In this document: one piece after another, positions 15,968 to 25,489 of the stretch
Numbering within the stretch: the stretch's first letter is position 1
Layout of the letters: each line of letters opens with the position of its first letter
Assembly: GCA_023954495.1 (NCBI GenBank)
Contig: JAMLIA010000025.1
Span: 1-42,262, forward strand
Reading direction: 5' to 3'
DNA from: Thermomicrobiales bacterium
Lineage (GTDB): Bacteria; Chloroflexota; Chloroflexia; Thermomicrobiales; CFX8
Length of the DNA: 42,262 nucleotides
The notes under the pieces: model-generated
The model's database searches: none
The model's input: only the letters and a program-made list of their open reading frames with translations
What the model was told of the DNA's origin: nothing
Program-made: the position numbers and the translations under genes

Positions 15968-16013
15968 ACACCCCCTCTCCCAGCGTTGGGAGAGGGGCCG
16001 GGGGTGAGGGCCG
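15968..16013 (-). repeat. Hairpin repeat, copy 2 (inverted)
   Basis: The reverse complement of the copy-1 pattern: the stem CCCCTCTCCCA (15972-15982) pairs with 15987-15997, followed by GGGGTGAGGGCCG. With copy 1 it frames a ~135-bp GC-rich spacer that contains no gene. Confidence 0.75.
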
Positions 16014-16023
16014 CCAATACACC

Positions 16024-17185
16024 ATGAAAACAAAACGTTCGCGCTTGAGCGCTGGATGACGACGTGGGAGACGGTGCTGAGTACGACATTGCCGAGAGCG
16101 CATTTTGCCGATGTCGGTGAACGACCTGCTGGATTTAATGCCGGAGGGCGAGCGGGCGGCGACGCATGGCGCGGCTGCTTGATACACGCCCGCTATAGCG
16201 AAGCGCCGGGGTCGATTGAGCTGCGGCTTGTTGATCGCTGAGACGTACCGCGACACCGGCCCGGACGAGGTGCTGGTGACGACCGGCGCGATCGAGGCCA
16301 ACTTTCTGGCGTTCAACACGGTGCTCGATCCGGGCGACCACGTTGTCGCCGTCCATCCTGCATATCAGCAGCTGTACAGCGTGCCGCGGGCGATCGGCTG
16401 CGATGTATCGCTCTGGGAGCTACGACCGGAGAACAATTTCGCTACGATCTGAATGAGCTGGAGGCGTTGCTGCGCCCGAATACGAAGCTCATCGTCGTCA
16501 ACACTCCACACAACCCGACTGGCGCGATGCTCTCGTCCGACGATCTCGCCCGCGTGCATGAGCTGGCTGCCGAACGCGGCGGTTGGGTGCTGTGCGACGA
16601 GGCGTATCGCTGGCTGGATGTCCCCGGTGGCGATGCGTTCGCCCCGCCGGTGCGCAATCTCGGTGGGCAGGCGATCAGTGTCGGGACGTTCTCGAAGCCG
16701 TTCGGGCTACCGGGCCTGCGGATCGGCTGGCTGGCTGCGCCGGCGGAGGTCGTCGCGCGTTGCTGGTGGATGCGCGACTACATAACGCTCTCGCCCGGCA
16801 AGCTGAACGATGCGCTGGCCGCATTGGCATTCCAGCATCGCGACCGCATCACCGAGCGGACGCACCGGATTGTGGAAGCCAACCTGGCGACGGCCGAGCA
16901 GTGGTTCGCGGACAACGCCGATGTCGGTCTCGACGCCGCCGCGCGGTGGGCTGCTGGCGCTGATGCGTTACAACCTCGATATTTCATCGACCGACCTGGC
17001 CGATCGGCTTGCCGGTGAGTACAGTGTGATGCTCGCGCCGGGTGCGGTATCTGGTTACGAACACCATCTGCGCATCGGCATCGGGCAGGACCCGGCGGTC
17101 TTCGCCGAAGGACTGCGCCGCACGTCAGCCTGCTTCGCCGACCTGCGAGCGCGGGGTCGGGTTGCGATCTGGGGAGAAGGGATAG
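16024..17185 (+). pseudogene. PLP-dependent class I/II aminotransferase, multiply frameshifted
   Basis: In changing frames the DNA encodes MSVNDLLDLMPEGERAAT, RYSEAPGSIELR, LIAETYRDTGPDEVLVTTGA, DPGDHVVAVHPAYQQLYSVP, LIVVNTPHNPTGAMLSSDDL and DEAYRWLD. The PLP-lysine region GTFSKPFGLPGLRIGW follows, then the C-terminal domain to about 17185. These are the standard elements of an aspartate/alanine-type aminotransferase of about 380 residues. At least six one-base shifts are needed, concentrated in the first 250 bases. The catalytic middle (16467-16920) is open in one frame. Substrate unknown. As written it cannot be translated whole; sequence error and true decay are both possible. Confidence 0.78.
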
Positions 17186-17190
17186 CTGAG

Positions 17191-17778
17191 ATGGTACGAA
17201 CGGTCGGGATATTGATCTTCCGGATGTCGAGCTGCTCGATTTCGCCGGGCCCTACGAGGCGTTCACCGCGGCAAACAACGGCGGCAGTGGCGAGCCGTGG
17301 TTCGATGTGTTCACGGTCGCTGAGCAGGCCGGCGAGTTGCGGGCGCGCGCCGGACTCCGCGTCACACCGGATCACACGTTCGAGTCTGCGCCGCCGATCG
17401 ACATCCTCGTCGTCCCCGGCGGGCAGGGCACGCGGCGCGAGGTGAACAACCCACGACTGCGGAGGATCGCCCGACGTCCGGTGCCACTGAGCGACGACGG
17501 TTTGCACCGGCGCGTTTGCTGGCCGAGGCCGGCGTGCTCGCAGATGGCAGTCAGGCGACGACGCACTGGGCCAGCGTCGAACGGATGCGGGCGACCTATC
17601 CGAGCGTCGCCGTCCGGCAGGGCGTGCGTTTCGTTGATGATGGCCCAGTGGTGTCGTCGGCTGGAGTCTCGGCCGGCATCGACATGTCGCTCCACGTCAT
17701 CGAGCGGCTGTGCGGTCGCGAAGCCGCCGCAGGGTCGGCGCGCCTGATGGTACGAGTACTGCACCCGCCGGGGAGTAA
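17191..17778 (+). pseudogene. DJ-1/PfpI family protein (GATase1-like), frameshifted
   Basis: It starts MVRTVGILIF, with GAGAAGGGA upstream. After one missing C near 17220 it reads DVELLDFAGPYEAFTAANN, then PPIDILVVPGGQGTRREVN. After further shifts near 17470-17510 come LLAEAGVLADGSQATTHWAS and SAGVSAGIDMSLHVIERL. The Cys-containing elbow of the fold is recoverable as VCTGAF around 17500. A plausible end is the TAA at 17776-17778. Members include GlxA-type regulators, isonitrile hydratases and glyoxalase/chaperone proteins; I cannot choose. It follows the aminotransferase by 6 bases, so they were probably co-transcribed. Confidence 0.75.
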
Positions 17779-17781
17779 TTG

Positions 17782-18996
17782 TCAGGCGTTTCGCTGCCGC
17801 GCTGCTGGATCTGGTCGCACGCGGGTCGTTTGGCAGCATCAGCGCCGGGATCGGAATCGCGATCAGGATGACAATCGACTGCGCGCGCATCGCGGTCTGG
17901 ATGCTGAACATGTCGGCGATCGCGCCAGTGACCGGCACGCCGATCGCACCGGTGACGAAGCCCAGCCCGAGTGACCAGTCCCGAGGCGACGCCGGCGCGG
18001 CCCTGCACCGCTGCTGCGCCATGACCAGCAGGAGCGGCGCGGTCGAGGCGGCCAGCAGGCCGACCAGCGCGCCGGTCAGGAAGGCGATGCCACCGGTGAA
18101 CGGCGGTGAAGAGCAGGATCGCTGGGATCGTCGCAATCAGCGAGACGACGATGAGCGCTCGACGACCGTAGCGGTCGGCCAGCGAGCCGGATCCGAGCGT
18201 TCCGAGCGCGCTGGCGAGCGTGATCGTGGTTGCCAGGAAGCCGTAGAACGCCTCCGAATAGCCCATGTCGTCGTACCAGGTGGGGATGAATGCCTGCAGG
18301 CTGCTCATCGTCCACGAGCGCGCCATCATGACGAGGATGACGGCGGATAGCGCCAACCAGGGAATGGGAGGCAGGCCCGTCCGTCCGCGTCGCGATCCTG
18401 AGCCTTTGACGGCGATCTTGCGCATCTCGAGCAGCAGCCAGATGGCGATCGCTGTGCCCGGCACGATCATGAGCGCGAGGCCGTGGATGCCGAAGAGCGC
18501 AAGCAACCCGACGCCGATGAGCGGGCCGATGGCGAAGCCGACCGTGCCGCCGGAGGCATAGACGGACATGGCGCTGTTGCGGCGCCGGTCGTCGATGACG
18601 GCGTCCGCGTTCAGTGCTCCGAACGGGTGGAACGCGCCCGAGCCGAGCCCGGCGGCACCGGCCAGCGCGACGATCATCCAGAACTCCGGCACGATCGCGA
18701 TGGCGGCGAAGGTCACGGCTGTCCAGATCAGGGCCAGCCCGGTGAAGCGGGTGCCGTAGCGATCGGCCAGCCAGCCGAAGAGCGGCTGCGAGATCGAGCC
18801 GACGCTCGCTGTAGGCCAGCGCGACGAGCCCGACCGTCGCCAGGTCCAGGTCGAAGTCGCGCGACAGCAGCGGGAACATGACCGGCAGGAGGCCGGCGTA
18901 CAGGTCGATCGTCATATGGCCGAGGAAAAGCGTAATCAGCGGTCGATTGCGCAGGACGCTGCCCGTCGGTTCGGCTCTGGATGCCGCGAGGCTCAC
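17782..18996 (-). pseudogene. MFS transporter, fosmidomycin-resistance (Fsr) type, frameshifted
   Basis: The N-terminal piece (MSLAASRAEPTGSVLRNRPL, then HMTIDLYAGLLPVMFPLL) starts at a GTG at 18996. The main open piece gives FHPFGALNADAVIDDRRRNS and SVYASGGTVGFAIGPLIGVG, typical of Fsr-like exporters with 12 helices. The C-terminal piece carries GLGFVTGAIGVPVTGAIADM. At least three shifts are needed, but start and a TGA at 17782-17784 are in phase over 405 codons, so the indels cancel. The end lies 3 bases from the convergent DJ-1 gene. It would export a small molecule; the substrate is not determined. Confidence 0.8.
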
Positions 18997-19115
18997 CCGG
19001 GTTCCTGATCACGTCATGGCCAACGCCATCGCCCACCTGCGACGCCGCCGATGCAGCGTACGCAGGTAGGCCAGTGGCGTCAACTAGTCAGTGGGCATCG
19101 ACCCATGCGATCACC

Positions 19116-19142
19116 ACCGCCCGCGTGTCACTGGCGGGCGGT
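19116..19142 (-). terminator. Hairpin overlapping the stop of glycine-rich protein 1
   Basis: A perfect 9-bp stem (ACCGCCCGC, 19116-19124, with 19134-19142) and a 9-base loop containing the stop codon at 19128-19130. Nearly the same sequence ends paralogue 2 (around 22845-22865). There the frame continues to VTRGR, so the paralogue 1 end may be frame-altered. Confidence 0.5.
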
Positions 19143-22100
19143 TACGTTCGCCAGATCGATCAGTGTCTGAACCTGCTGCGCGTTCAGTCCGTGGTTGCGC
19201 AGCGAGGTCACCAACGTTGAGTACAGGTCGAGAAGTGCGTTCCGGATACCCTGGTGGCGTCCTTCAGCCCACTGCGCCGAATCCAGGTAGTAGCGTAGCA
19301 GCGTGCAGATCGTTGGCTGCCCGACGAACTGGCAGGACAGGTTCCCCAGACTGGTGTACGTCACGTCAACGGTGAACGTCGTCGAGGCGCTGGATGAGAG
19401 TCCGGCATAGTCCGTTGCCGTTGACGAGACGGTGCGCGATCCCGCACCGAAGGTCCAGGCTGGGCCGACGATATTCGCGCAGGTCGTTGATGCGATGCCG
19501 GAAACTGCGTCAGCCGCCGTGCAGGTGATGTTGACCTGCTGATCGACCGTGTAGGTTCCGAGATTGCCGGAGTAGGTGATCGTCGGCGGTGTCAGATCGA
19601 TCTTGAGATCCGCCGATGCTGTGGTGCTGTTTCCGACCATGTCGGCGCAGGATGCACTGAGCGTGTACTGGCCTTCGATGGCGGTACTCGTCGACGATAT
19701 GCAGCTGGCGGGGTCGATTCCAGCCCCGCTATCGCTCCAGTTCCAGTTGATCGTGATCGCGCTGGTGTACCAGCCGTTCGTCCCGGCAGTGCCGCTGATT
19801 GAGGGCGATGCCGTCGGAGGTGTCTGGTCGATCTTGATCGACTTCGACTGTGGCGTCTCGACATTCCCGGCCAGGTCAACACTGAAGAATGTCAGTGTGT
19901 GGTTGCCGTCAGTCGAGATCGTGATCGGGCCGCTGTAGGTATCGCAGCTTGCCGGCGCTGCCGGTGCGCAGCCGCTGTTGTCGAGGCCAGTGTAGGTGAT
20001 GATCTGGTCGACCGGTGTGTGGTTGTCGGTGGCGCTGAGCGTGACCATGACCGGTTGGTTGGTCCAGGTGCCGGGCACGTAGCTGTTGCTGTATGACGCC
20101 GTCGTGACCGGCGGCTCCAGATCTGGCAATTCATAGATGATGACAATCAGGCCATCACCCTCGTGGACTCCGGTGCTCAAGGTGGCGATGTCGGCCGGGC
20201 CGTAGCCGCTGCCGCCACCACCGCCGAAGGTGAAGAGATCCGGAGTGACACTGCCCCCGCTACCGCCGCACCAGCCTCCGCCGCCGCCGCCGCTGCCATG
20301 TGATCCGTTAGTCGCTCCCCCAGAACCGTTGCCCGGATGTCCACTACCCACAGTGCACTCTTGGTCGCCACCGTGACCTCGATATTCTTCGACCCCAGCG
20401 AAACTGAGCCCGTCACCGCCAATGATGCCGCCGCCGTTGCCGCCGCTTGCGCTTCCTGAGTCATCAAAAGCTGGGCTGGCTGCACCACCACCGCCGCCAG
20501 CAACCAGGACGCGGTGAGCCAGGTCGTTGCCTCCAATGCGGACATCCGACGCGCCGCCGCCGCCTGCGCCAGCGCAGTTGGAGACGCCAGTCCCCGCGCC
20601 GCCGTTGCCGCCACCGTTAAAGCCGCCCGGCGTGTCCTGCGTGAAGCACGCGCCACCGTTAACGCCCTGCCCGCCGACCATGAGCGTGATCGTGCTGCCG
20701 GGCGTTAGCGGCAGAATCGCGCGTGCCTGCCCACCGAGGCCGCCTGGCGAGAGCGTTGAGCCACCAGATCCGCCATAAAGCTCGAACTGCGCTTCGGTGA
20801 TGCCCGCCGGCACCGTCCAGGTCTGCGAATCATTGATTGGATAGGCGGTGCAGATGACGGTAATGCCGGACTGCAGGCAAATCGGGGCGTTCGGGAAGTC
20901 GAAGGTTATCGTGATCAAGCCGTCGGCCAGGAGACTCCAGCCGGAGATCGCATCAGCGGGACCGTAGCTGCTGCCTCCGCCTCCGCCGTGGATCCGATTC
21001 GCTGGTGATGGGGTCAACCTGCCGCCACTACCGCCGCACCAGCCGCCACCACCACCACCGTTGCCGGACACGGTTACAGCGTCCTCGCCAGCGCTCCCGA
21101 CTCCGGGAAGTCCGCTCCCCGTCGTGCAGTCCTGATTGCCGCCCTGCCCCTGATATGCAGGATAGTCGGGGTCGGCCGGCCCGCCATCTGCCCCGGTGAA
21201 TCTGTCACCGCGGCCACCAGATGACGGCCCGAGCGTGGCATCGTCGGCGTTGGCCGCCCCGCCGCCGCCGGCGGCAACGAGCACGCGATGAGACAGATCA
21301 GTACCGCCAATGCGCACGTCGGTTGCCCCGCCGCCGCTCGCACCCGCACACTGCCCATTACCGCCGCCACCACCACCATTGAAGCCGCCCGGGGCGGCGG
21401 CGATGTCACAGTCATCGATGACATCGCCTCCGTGCCCGCCGACCATCAGGGTGATCGTATCGCCGGGTGTCACGGCCAATGTGGCACTAAGGAAGAAACC
21501 GGCACCACCACTGGCTACTGGGGTGTTGCCGCCCCGAGCACCGGAGAGCTCGAATGTCGCTTCGCTGACGCCGGCCGGCACGATCCAGCCCTGCACGGTA
21601 CCGGTGAACGGGAAGGTGCAGTTCATCTTGTTGTCGTTTGTTTGCTCGCAGGTCGCATCAATCGTCAGGGGATGGTAACTGACGAAAATGAACCCATTCC
21701 CGATTGAGGCGCTCAGTTGAAATGCCGCGTTCGCTGGTGCATAACTGCTGCCACCACCGCCGCCAAACAGAGTGTCGTCCGGAGCTATTGCGCCTCCACT
21801 ACCTCCGCACCAACCGCCGCCGCCACCGCCACTTCCATGAATGCCGTTGTTTGCACCGGTTGAACCGACGCCAGATTGCCCGCTACCGGATGTGCAATCC
21901 TGATCACCGCCATGCCCGCGATATGGTTCAGTTCCTGCGGTATATGGATGGCCGTCTTCGCCAACGAGCTCGCCACCGTTGCCACCTGCCGGGTCACCTT
22001 GTGATGCACTAATCGTGCCTGCACCACCACCTCCGGCCGCGACGAGCACGCGGTGAGACAGATCGCTACCGCCGATGCGCACATCGGAAGCCCCGCCGCC

Positions 22101-22536
22101 GCCAGCGCCGGCACAGTTGAACACGCCGAGACCGGCACCACCGTTGCCACCACCGTTAAATCCGCCACGCGGCTGCTCGTTGTCGCAGCGACCTCCGTCC
22201 TCTCCCTTTCCCCCGACCATGAGGGTGATCACGGAGCCGGGCGTTACCGGCACAGTCGCGATCAGATCTTGCGCTTTGCCGCCATTTGCGGAAACGGTGC
22301 CTCCTCCGGAGGCACCGCTCACGCGGAATGTTGCTTCAGTAACGCCGACTGGCACGATCCATGTTTGAACACTGCCGGTGTCCAAATGCACATGCAACAC
22401 TCGTGCCTTGATCCTGACAGTTCGATTCGATCGCCTGGGCGACCCGAGTCGGAAATGCTGCCAGAAGAGGAACGAGAATCAGAATCGTCACCGTTGCGAT
22501 CCAGGTCAGCCGTGCAGTCGGTGTTCCTCGCCGCAT
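19128..22536 (-). CDS. Secreted glycine-rich multidomain protein 1 (three ALK/LTK-like glycine-rich domains; one frameshift near its start)
   Basis: The N-terminal signal peptide (MRRGTPTARLTWIATVTILI, ending RVAQA) is read from 22536. One extra base near 22386 (TTTGGAC for TTTGAC) separates it from a 1090-residue open frame. In that frame: three tandem glycine-rich domains (~residues 5-255, 265-510, 520-755), each with QxWxVPxGxTEAxF, GGFNGGG, GGGGASDVRIGG, HRVLVAxGGGGA and a Cys-containing GGGGGGWCGGSGG. An OmpL47/Ig-like segment follows (~767, SNSYVPGTWTNQPV), then Ig-like repeats with IDQTPPTASPSISGT and WNWSDSGAG, and the C-terminal domain shared with its paralogues (~1010-1090). The glycine-rich part resembles the extracellular domain of ALK/LTK receptors. 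It is probably an exported surface protein; function unknown. Confidence 0.82.
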
Positions 22537-22770
22537 GTTCCCTTACCCCCACGAAGTTACGATGTGCGTCTCGTCAGGTGACGAGATACTGCTCTCAGGC
22601 CGAATAGACAGATATCCTCGAGCGCACCGTTCCATTGGAGCATCGGTGGTGTTGCCTGCTCCTCGGCAGGGCATCACTCAATATTCGATCGTTCCGCGAG
22701 ATAATGCGAGCGGAAGTATGAATGACCGCATATCAGATGTCTATATTCTGGAGAAGTGAGTTTGTGGAAA

Positions 22771-22802
22771 GACCCCCTCGCCCAGATTTGGACGAGGGGG
22801 TC
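22771..22802 (-). terminator. Intrinsic terminator of glycine-rich protein 2
   Basis: A 10-bp perfect stem (GACCCCCTCG, 22771-22780, with 22793-22802) and a 12-base loop, followed on the minus strand by TTTCC. It lies about 40 bases past the stop of paralogue 2. Confidence 0.72.
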
Positions 22803-22842
22803 GTGACTGTCATCAACGCATAACGGTGAGAGCTATCGTCTG

Positions 22843-25194
22843 TTACCGCCCGCGTGTCACTGGCGGTTGAAGGATCTGCACCAGATTGAGCAGCGTCTGC
22901 GCGTCCTGCGCGGACAGCCCGCGATTCCGCAGCGAGGTCACCATCGTCGCGTAGAGATTGAGGTAGTGCTGCTGCAGGGTGCCGACGTGGCGCCCTTCGG
23001 CCCACTCGGCCGACGCGAGATAGTAGCTGAGCGTGCTGCACCATGTTTGCTGGTTGACCATCTGGCAGGTCAATGCCGCCAGGCTGTCGTAGTCCAGTCC
23101 GATGGTGAACGTCGTTGTCGCGCTGCTTGTGTGTCCGGCGTTATCCGTTGCGGTCGCCGAGAACGTGTGGGTGCCCAGCTCGAAGCTTGCGGCCGGGCCA
23201 GTGATGTTCTGGCAGGTTGTTGAAGCGATGCCGGACGTAGCGTCGGACGCAGTGCAAGTGATCTCGATCTGATCGTCGACGCCGTAGCTGCCTGCGTTAC
23301 CAGAGTAGGTCACCGTCGGCGGTGTCTGATCGATTCTGACCACGCTGCGTCCGGCTGCAACATTGCCGGCCAGATCGCGGCAGGCTTCCATTACCTCCTG
23401 CTCGCCGTCAGTCGTGACCAGCGTTGTTGTCGGGCAGGTTGTCGGGTTGATGCCGGAGGTCGGATCAGTCCAGTTCCAGGTGACGGTCACGGGGCTGGTG
23501 TACCAGAAGTTGTCGCCCTCAGTCCCGTTGGTGGTCGGGGCGAAGGCCGGCGGTGTCTGGTCGATCTTGATCGGGACAGAGCCAGTCGCGGTATTGCCCG
23601 CCATGTCGCTGCAGTTGGCGGTGATGGTGTACTGGCCCTCAGCGAGCGCGTTCGTTACAGGTGGGCAGGAGTTTGTGCCCGACGTGGCATCGGCCCAGTT
23701 CCAGGTCACCGTGACCTGACCGACATACCAGCCGTTGTCCCCGAGTGTGCCAGAGATAGTCGGGTTTCCCGCTGGCGGTGTCTGGTCGATCTTGACCGGC
23801 ACGGATGCTTCGTAGTCGTTGCCTGCCTGGTCATAGCAGGTCGCGCTGATCGAAGCCTCCCCGTCGCTGTTCGAGGAGGAGGTGGCAGGGCATCGAGTTG
23901 TATCCAGATCGGAGAGATCGTCGGTCCAGTTCCAGGTGACGGTCACAGCGCTGGTGTACCAGCCGTTGTCGCCCTCGGTGCCGCTGATCGTGGGCGCGGC
24001 GTAGGGGTCGGTCTGGTCGATGCTGACGAGCACCGTGTTGAGCGACTCGGTGTTTCCGGCGGCATCGACGCTGAAGAACAGCACGATCGCGCCGCTCTCG
24101 GAGGGTATGGTGAACGGTCCTGTGTATACGGAGCAGCCCTGCGGCGAGGCGGGCGCGCAGAGTGGGTTGGTCAGCCCGTAGTACGTTGCCGCGACACCGC
24201 TGCCGCCGACATTGTCGGTCGCGGTCAGGGTGACGGTCACGGCCTGGTTGGTCCAGGTGCCGGGCGTGTAGCCGTTGCTGTAGGTCGCGGTTGTCGTTGG
24301 CGCAACTGTGTCGGGCGTGTCGAATGTGACGATGACCTGGCCATTGCCGGATCGAACGTCCGTCTCGAAGACGGTGCCGTCGGGGCCGAAGCCGCTGCCG
24401 CCGCCACCGCCGGTGCCTTCACCGTCGGGGGCTGTCTGGCCGCCGGAGCCGCCGCAGTAGCCACCGCCACCGCCTCCGGATCCATGGGTTGTATTACTCG
24501 CGCCGTCACCGCCAATCCCGAGTTGGCCGCTGCCGGAGGTGCAGTCCGCATTACCGCCCTGACCTCGAACGGATAGCCATTCAGTGACGTTTGGACCACC
24601 AACCAGCCCGACGAGCCCTCCGCCCGCTCCACCGTATCGAATCCCGAATTCATACACGATGATATTGACGGCACCGCCGCCACCACCAGCAACGAGGACG
24701 CGATCTGACAGCCCTGTGCCGCCGATGCGAACATCAGATGCACCACCGCCGCCTGCGCCGGGGCAGGTGGTGCCTCCGGCGTTGCCGCCGCCGTTGAAGC
24801 CACCCTGTGGTATGTGATCTCCACAGGCCTGCCCCTGATCATCAAAGATTCCGGAGCCCTGGCCGCCAACCATCACGACAATCTGGTCGCCGGACGTGAC
24901 GGAGAATGTGGCAGTCGCGCGTCCGCCCTTGCCACCGTCGTCGGCGTATCTCGCGTTTCCGCCGGATGCACCATAAGCATCAAACTGCGCCTCGGTGACG
25001 CCGTTCGGGACGGTCCAGGTTTGGGATGCGCCGGTGTAGGAGAAGGTGCAGATGGTTTGCGCGCCGGATTCCACGCAGTCAGGATCGGCAGCCTCTGCGA
25101 CCCGCGCAGGTAGCGTGGTCAGTAACGGCGCGACCATCAGGATCGCTCCGAGAGTTATCCAGATGCGCCGTGCGCCAATCACGGATCGTCTCAT
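22843..25194 (-). CDS. Secreted glycine-rich multidomain protein 2
   Basis: A 783-residue protein with a signal peptide (MRRSVIGARRIWITLGAILM, ending RVAEA). The start is supported by GAGGTGGTGGGA just before ATG 25192-25194. It has one ALK/LTK-like glycine-rich domain (~48-288), with SQTWTVPNGVTEAQFDAYG, GGGGASDVRIGG, RVLVAGGGGGA and YCGGSGGQ. An OmpL47/Ig-like segment (~301, SNGYTPGTWTNQAV) is followed by three closely similar Ig-like repeats (~391, 468, 541), each IDQT(D/P)P, then NGWYTS or similar and VTVTWNWTD. A further segment (~623, TPPTVTYSGNAG) precedes the C-terminal domain (~700-783, LTCQMVNQQTWCSTLSYYL, AEWAEGRHVG). It is fully open, with its own terminator. Probably a secreted or surface-bound structural or adhesive protein. 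Confidence 0.88.
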   Translation of the reverse strand: MRRSVIGARRIWITLGAILMVAPLLTTLPARVAEAADPDCVESGAQTICTFSYTGASQTWTVPNGVTEAQFDAYGASGGNARYADDGGKGGRATATFSVTSGDQIVVMVGGQGSGIFDDQGQACGDHIPQGGFNGGGNAGGTTCPGAGGGGASDVRIGGTGLSDRVLVAGGGGGAVNIIVYEFGIRYGGAGGGLVGLVGGPNVTEWLSVRGQGGNADCTSGSGQLGIGGDGASNTTHGSGGGGGGYCGGSGGQTAPDGEGTGGGGGSGFGPDGTVFETDVRSGNGQVIVTFDTPDTVAPTTTATYSNGYTPGTWTNQAVTVTLTATDNVGGSGVAATYYGLTNPLCAPASPQGCSVYTGPFTIPSESGAIVLFFSVDAAGNTESLNTVLVSIDQTDPYAAPTISGTEGDNGWYTSAVTVTWNWTDDLSDLDTTRCPATSSSNSDGEASISATCYDQAGNDYEASVPVKIDQTPPAGNPTISGTLGDNGWYVGQVTVTWNWADATSGTNSCPPVTNALAEGQYTITANCSDMAGNTATGSVPIKIDQTPPAFAPTTNGTEGDNFWYTSPVTVTWNWTDPTSGINPTTCPTTTLVTTDGEQEVMEACRDLAGNVAAGRSVVRIDQTPPTVTYSGNAGSYGVDDQIEITCTASDATSGIASTTCQNITGPAASFELGTHTFSATATDNAGHTSSATTTFTIGLDYDSLAALTCQMVNQQTWCSTLSYYLASAEWAEGRHVGTLQQHYLNLYATMVTSLRNRGLSAQDAQTLLNLVQILQPPVTRGR

Positions 25195-25415
25195 TCCCAC
25201 CACCTCATACAGCCTAATACTCGTCATAACGTACGAATCGCTCGACCGCGACCGCCGCCGCGTGCGGGCGGTGTCACCGAGTCAGGCATTGCGCTCCGGG
25301 GAGTGCAGGCGAAAGTATGAGTGTGTGTATTGCCACGGTCAAGGAATCGTGAAGCGGATTCAGCCGGCAGCGTCATGCAACGCAGATGAGCATACGAGGG
25401 AACAGTGCGACGAGA

Positions 25416-25457
25416 GGCGAGCGCCCCATTCCCGGTTCTCGGAATGGAGCGCTCGCC
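25416..25457 (-). terminator. Long hairpin downstream of glycine-rich protein 3
   Basis: GGCGAGCGC (25416-25424) pairs with GCGCTCGCC (25449-25457), and CCATTCC pairs with GGAATGG inside, separated by one C/A mismatch, with an 8-base loop. It lies about 30 bases past the stop at 25490. There is no T-run, so it may terminate poorly or protect the 3' end. Confidence 0.6.
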
Positions 25458-25489
25458 AGTACCCGAACCGTTTCAGGCGGCGGGGAGTG

